DNA from: Myxococcales bacterium
Lineage (GTDB): Bacteria; Myxococcota_A; Bradymonadia; Bradymonadales; Bradymonadaceae
Reading direction: 5' to 3'
Assembly (NCBI GenBank): GCA_007120915.1
Contig: SKMT01000473.1
Coordinates: 1-9,396, forward strand
DNA length: 9,396 nt
The position numbers and the translations under genes are program-made. How positions within the stretch are numbered: position 1 is the stretch's first letter; every line of letters begins with the position of its first letter. Under the pieces are notes generated by a model that was not told the origin of the DNA, ran no database searches, and saw nothing but the letters and a program-made list of their open reading frames with translations. This document shows, piece after piece, positions 6,492 to 9,396 of the stretch.

Positions 6492-7391
6492 ATGGCTCAG
6501 CAACAGCGAATACTGGTCACGGGAGCAAACAAGGGCATTGGCTTTGCGACGGTGCAGACGATCCTGGAGGGGGGCGACAACCGTTTTGTGTTCCTCGGCT
6601 CTCGCTCAAAGCAGCGAGGAGAGGCGGCTGTTGAGAACCTGCTGGATGACCATCCGGAGTTCGAGGGGCGGGTTCAACTGCTTCAGTTGGATGTGGCCGA
6701 TGACGCATCGGTGGAGGCGGCAGCCGGGCAGGTTGCGGGGCAGTTCGATGAAGATGCTCCGCTGTACGGTGTGGTCAACAACGCTGGAATCGGCCTGGGA
6801 AGCGCCGATATGCAGAAGGTGCTCGACGTGAACACACGGGGCCCGAAGCGGGTGTGCGATGCCTTCCTTCCGCTGATCGATCCCGACGGCGGGCGGGTGG
6901 TGAATGTGGCGTCGGCGTCGGGGCCCAATTTCGTGAACCGCTGCAGTGAACAGCGCCAACGGCTGTTGACCAGCCCCGAAGTGACCTGGGAGCAGATCGA
7001 AGAGTTGATGGAAGAGGCCGTGGCCATCGAAACCGAAGGCGGGGACTTCGAAGAGGCGGGCCTGGGAGACGGGTCGCCCTACGGGCTGTCGAAAGCCTGT
7101 TTGAACGCCTACACCATCGCCCTGGCCCGGGAGAACCCGAACCTGGTGATCAACGCCTGCACCCCGGGGTTTATCGAAACGGACCTGACCCGTCCGATGG
7201 CCGAAAGCAGGGGAGTGGACCCGGAAGAGATGGGAATGAAGCCGCCGCGCGAGGGCACGAGGTCGATCCGGTTTCTGCTGTTCGACGAGCCCGGCGGGAC
7301 AGGCTGGTATTTCGGCAGCGACGCCGAGCGCAGCCCCCTGGATCGGTACCGATCCCCGGGAGATCCGCCGTATCGCGGTGACGACGAATAG
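6492..7391 (+). CDS. Short-chain dehydrogenase/reductase, carbonyl-reductase-like
   Basis: A 299-residue NAD(P)-dependent SDR. The cofactor motif TGANKGIG is at 10-17, with R38 in the SR(S)K region suggesting NADP preference. The D68 region LDVAD, NNAG (96-99) and N114 are in place. The catalytic serine is S141 or S143 in VNVASASG, and YGLSK gives Y197 and K201. About 50 residues separate Ser and Tyr, longer than in classical SDRs, and include an acidic helical segment (166-190). This matches human carbonyl reductase 1 (CBR1)-like SDRs, which reduce quinones and carbonyls. PGFIETDL (225-232) is the usual post-catalytic segment. AGAGGAGG at 6477-6484, 7 nt upstream, supports ATG 6492 over in-frame starts further upstream. 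The physiological substrate cannot be told from sequence; detoxification of reactive carbonyls is plausible. Confidence 0.9.
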   Translation: MAQQQRILVTGANKGIGFATVQTILEGGDNRFVFLGSRSKQRGEAAVENLLDDHPEFEGRVQLLQLDVADDASVEAAAGQVAGQFDEDAPLYGVVNNAGIGLGSADMQKVLDVNTRGPKRVCDAFLPLIDPDGGRVVNVASASGPNFVNRCSEQRQRLLTSPEVTWEQIEELMEEAVAIETEGGDFEEAGLGDGSPYGLSKACLNAYTIALARENPNLVINACTPGFIETDLTRPMAESRGVDPEEMGMKPPREGTRSIRFLLFDEPGGTGWYFGSDAERSPLDRYRSPGDPPYRGDDE

Positions 7392-7582
7392 TGGCGCCAG
7401 CCCGGCGAAGCCGACGAGGGTGAGCATGATCTCAAAGTAACACATCAGCGTGAAGGTGGCGGCTCTGGTGTCTGGTCACAGGGGAGTGTCTCGTTTCATC
7501 CCGGCAGTCGGTTGATTTGAACAACGACCAGGGATGCGCAATGTTTTATGGAACGGCCCTACAGCCGCCAAACTGTCATTAA

Positions 7583-7605
7583 CGCCGGGAGCCGGCGCCT
7601 TTTTT
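7583..7605 (+). terminator. Intrinsic terminator upstream of the small secreted protein gene
   Basis: A perfect 6-bp stem, cgccgg (7583-7588) with ccggcg (7592-7597), closes a 3-nt loop (gag). It is followed by cc and six Ts (7600-7605), the classic rho-independent form on the plus strand. It lies 191 nt after the SDR stop and only 29 nt before the next start codon. It could end SDR transcription, or act as an attenuator in the leader of the following gene. Confidence 0.65.
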
Positions 7606-7621
7606 GCACGTCTTTTGCACG
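7602..7621. repeat. Short direct repeat ttttgcacg, two copies
   Basis: ttttgcacg occurs at 7602-7610 and 7613-7621, an 11-bp period (about one helical turn). It overlaps the terminator T-run and ends just before the weak ribosome binding region of the next gene. It may be an operator half-site pair or a chance repeat. Confidence 0.35.
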
Positions 7622-7634
7622 GGGACGAACAACT

Positions 7635-8159
7635 ATGGATATTGTCAGATTGATCGGCCTTGGGGTTTTCCTGGTGATCATGGGCAGCGCCGGTTCGGCG
7701 GCGGCAGATTCGCCCTCGTTGACGGGAACATACCTGTTGGATGAAGAAGCCAGCGATGACATGGTGGAGAGCTTCGAGCCGGCCATCGAGGAGATGGGAC
7801 GTGTGCGACGTGGGTTTGCCCGGCGGGCCATCGAACGGGAGGACGGCCCGGATCACCAGGTGCTGATCAACCACTCCGACGACGAGATTTCGATCCAGTT
7901 CGGCGACGAGCCGGTGCAGCGGATACCGCTTAACGGACAGACGGTGGAGAACAAGAACAGCGACGGCGACACCATCGAGCAGAGCGCTCGAGTCGACGGC
8001 AGCCAAACAGTGATGGTACAGACGCAGTCCGACAAGGGTGTGACAGCAACCGAGTACCGGCTCGATACGGACACCGACAAGTTGGAGGTAGCCATGGAGT
8101 TGGATTTCGATCAGCTCCCGAAGAAGGTGGACTATCGCATCGTCTACGACCGGCAGTAA
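7635..8159 (+). CDS. Small secreted protein of unknown function
   Basis: A 174-residue protein with a Sec signal peptide: MDIVR, hydrophobic core LIGLGVFLVIMG (6-17), and a likely signal peptidase I site after A24 (SAAA/D). There is no cysteine in a lipobox, so it should be soluble in the periplasm or exported. The mature part opens with LTGTYLLDEEASDDM (29-43), then an Arg/Glu-rich helix, and then alternating short strands to LPKKVDYRIVYDRQ at the end. Both ends resemble a loosely defined set of bacterial secreted proteins with a start like GTWRLDxxxSDD and a finish like RRVYDR, probably a small lipocalin-like beta barrel. That resemblance is from memory, not a search. The frame is open to 7548, but only ATG 7635 places the signal peptide at the N-terminus. 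The ribosome binding site is weak (a G-run at 7621-7624). Confidence 0.75.
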   Translation: MDIVRLIGLGVFLVIMGSAGSAAADSPSLTGTYLLDEEASDDMVESFEPAIEEMGRVRRGFARRAIEREDGPDHQVLINHSDDEISIQFGDEPVQRIPLNGQTVENKNSDGDTIEQSARVDGSQTVMVQTQSDKGVTATEYRLDTDTDKLEVAMELDFDQLPKKVDYRIVYDRQ

Positions 8160-8180
8160 AAGGGCGAGTCGATGGAGCAG

Positions 8181-8205
8181 CCACGATAGCCTGGCAGGAT
8201 CGTGG
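8181..8205 (+). other. Hairpin just downstream of the small secreted protein gene
   Basis: ccacgat (8181-8187) pairs perfectly with atcgtgg (8199-8205). Inside, cct (8190-8192) pairs with agg (8196-8198) after a 2-nt bulge, giving about ten base pairs around a ggc loop. It begins 22 nt after the stop codon. No T-run follows, so it is either a weak terminator or an mRNA 3'-end stabilising structure. Confidence 0.4.
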
Positions 8206-8333
8206 ACCAGGGCAATCATCCAGCGTGTGCGGTTTCGACGCATTGACACCATTGCCGGGCGCCGGGTTCACGCATCGCTGTCGGCTCCGCGAGCCCGGTA
8301 GTGTCGAACGGAAACAGATGTAACGGCAGGTCA

Positions 8334-9396
8334 GTGGCTAAGCGTTGGGATGTAGCAATAATCGGCGGGGGCGCGGCCGGGTTCTTCGGTGCGATCCATT
8401 GCGCGCAGGCGGCTGACCAGGCCCGGGTTGTGGTGCTGGAGGCGTCGCGGCGGGTGCTTACGAAGGTTCAGATCTCGGGGGGTGGGCGCTGCAACGTCAC
8501 CCACCACTGTTTCGATCCCGACGAGATGGCCCGGCGCCACTATCCGCGGGGCCACTACGAGTTGATTGGCCCGATGTACCGATTCGGGGTCACCGACACC
8601 ATCGAGTGGTTCAACGGCCACGGGGTGGAATTGAAGACCGAGGCCGACGGGCGGATGTTTCCTGTCACCGACAACTCCCAGACGATCATCAACTGCCTGG
8701 AAGATGCCGCCCGGCGCGCCGGTGTGGTCGTGCGAACCTCGGCGCCGGTGCGACAGTTGACGCCGCCGGATGGGGACGCAGAACCCTTTGAGTTGGTGGT
8801 CGACGACGACGAGTCGATTGTTGCCCGAAAGGTGCTGGTGGCCACCGGAGGGATCCGCCTGTCGCGAAGTGCTTCGATGGTCGACAGGCTCAATCACAGC
8901 CTGGTTGAGCCCCGTCCGTCGCTGTTCACCTTCGACATCGACGACGAGCGCATCGACGGGCTTGAGGGCATTTCCGTGGAGCCTGTGGAGGTGGCTATCG
9001 AACAGGTTGGGCTGGACAGCCGGGGGCCGCTGCTGATTACGCACCGCGGAGTCAGCGGGCCGGCAGTGTTGGAAATGTCCGCCTGGGGTGCCCGTCGGTT
9101 GTCCGAGTTGGATTACCGTTTTGAGTTGACCGTCGACTGGCTGCCCGATGTCGCCGACATCGAACAGCGTCTGTTGCAGAAGCGAAAGGAGGCGGGCCGG
9201 CGTCAGGTCAACACCCTGTCGCCCTTCGAAGGGCTTCCCAACCGGCTTTGGGCACGGCTGGTCGCCGCCGCCGGAGTGTCCGGGGACTGCCAGTGGTCGT
9301 CGCTGTCGGCGGACCAACGCAGACGGCTGGTCGACCAGTTGCGCCGCTGCACCTTTCCGGTCGACGGCAAAAGCACCCACAAAGAAGAGTTCGTCA
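8334..9396 (+). CDS. HI0933/YhiN/BaiN-family flavoprotein (3' end outside window)
   Basis: The first 354 residues are visible and the frame is open to the right edge; relatives are about 390-420 residues long. The N-terminal FAD-binding dinucleotide fold has IIGGGAAG (9-16) with E36 ending the second strand. The family signature K-x3-SGGGRCNVT is at 44-56, ATGG at 170-173 contacts FAD, and THRGVSGPAVLEMS at 236-249 is the second family hallmark. The visible end, GKSTHKEEFV, is where relatives continue into a TAGGV segment and the C-terminal FAD-binding part. The family holds FAD and is presumed to be an NAD(P)H-dependent oxidoreductase. Clostridial BaiN is linked to bile-acid transformation, but most members have no proven substrate. 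GTG 8334 gives the expected short N-terminus before the first strand. An in-frame GTG at 8301 is possible, and both have weak ribosome binding sites. Confidence 0.92.
   Translation, partial: MAKRWDVAIIGGGAAGFFGAIHCAQAADQARVVVLEASRRVLTKVQISGGGRCNVTHHCFDPDEMARRHYPRGHYELIGPMYRFGVTDTIEWFNGHGVELKTEADGRMFPVTDNSQTIINCLEDAARRAGVVVRTSAPVRQLTPPDGDAEPFELVVDDDESIVARKVLVATGGIRLSRSASMVDRLNHSLVEPRPSLFTFDIDDERIDGLEGISVEPVEVAIEQVGLDSRGPLLITHRGVSGPAVLEMSAWGARRLSELDYRFELTVDWLPDVADIEQRLLQKRKEAGRRQVNTLSPFEGLPNRLWARLVAAAGVSGDCQWSSLSADQRRRLVDQLRRCTFPVDGKSTHKEEFV

Noticed and set aside
7392..7445. Minus-strand frame beginning MCYFEIMLTLVGFAGLAPLF, resembling a membrane-segment start
   Set aside because: It has no ribosome binding site, and beyond this short hydrophobic stretch the frame runs antisense through the SDR gene with no sensible protein. 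It may be chance or a very old relict.
8331..9380. 349-codon minus-strand frame opposite the flavoprotein gene
   Set aside because: The plus strand encodes the SGGGRCN and THxGxSGP signatures of a known family, so the opposite frame is a shadow.
1..9396. CRISPR arrays, tRNA/rRNA genes, toxin-antitoxin or phage modules
   Set aside because: No regularly spaced repeats, cloverleaf-type sequences, ribosomal RNA motifs or recognisable defence/phage genes were seen on either strand. The only ATPase is a partial DUF4143 protein, which is not enough to call a system.

Overview
The window comes from a GC-rich bacterial chromosome and shows ordinary housekeeping and accessory genes rather than a phage, plasmid or defence island. 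The acidic, Asp/Glu-rich proteins, the lipoprotein with a long acidic linker, and the NhaC-type antiporter would fit a deltaproteobacterial or Bradymonadales/myxobacterial-type organism, possibly from a saline habitat. That placement is impression-level inference and no rRNA or marker gene is present to confirm it.

Layout from left to right. Positions 2-274 hold the 3' end of a DUF4143-type ATPase gene. Positions 275-881 have no convincing ordinary gene. This gap is bounded by an inverted repeat (314-341 / 817-844) with extra tandem copies at the right end, and it holds a GC-rich hairpin cluster and a ten-codon micro-ORF with a very good ribosome binding site. A minus-strand nhaC-family Na+/H+ antiporter gene (882-2879) follows. 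It is divergent from a class I SAM-dependent methyltransferase gene (3128-3742, +). Next comes an unrecognised lipoprotein gene (3854-5029, +), convergent with a pirin gene (5274-6305, -).

Between the lipoprotein and pirin genes lies a 176-bp palindromic, MITE-like element with perfect terminal inverted repeats flanked by TA. It appears to sit inside the lipoprotein stop codon. Pirin is divergent from a carbonyl-reductase-like short-chain dehydrogenase (6492-7391, +). After an intrinsic terminator (7583-7605) there is a small secreted protein gene (7635-8159, +). The window ends inside an HI0933/YhiN/BaiN-family flavoprotein gene (8334 to the edge, +).

The genes do not form one obvious pathway. 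Most are single transcription units separated by 110-250 bp, with two divergent pairs (nhaC/methyltransferase and pirin/SDR). Pirin, the SDR and the flavoprotein are all redox-related, but nothing in the sequence shows that they work together. I found no clear new multi-gene system. The observations most worth following are the two inverted-repeat elements, the micro-ORF, the terminator placed just upstream of a start codon, and the unrecognised lipoprotein.
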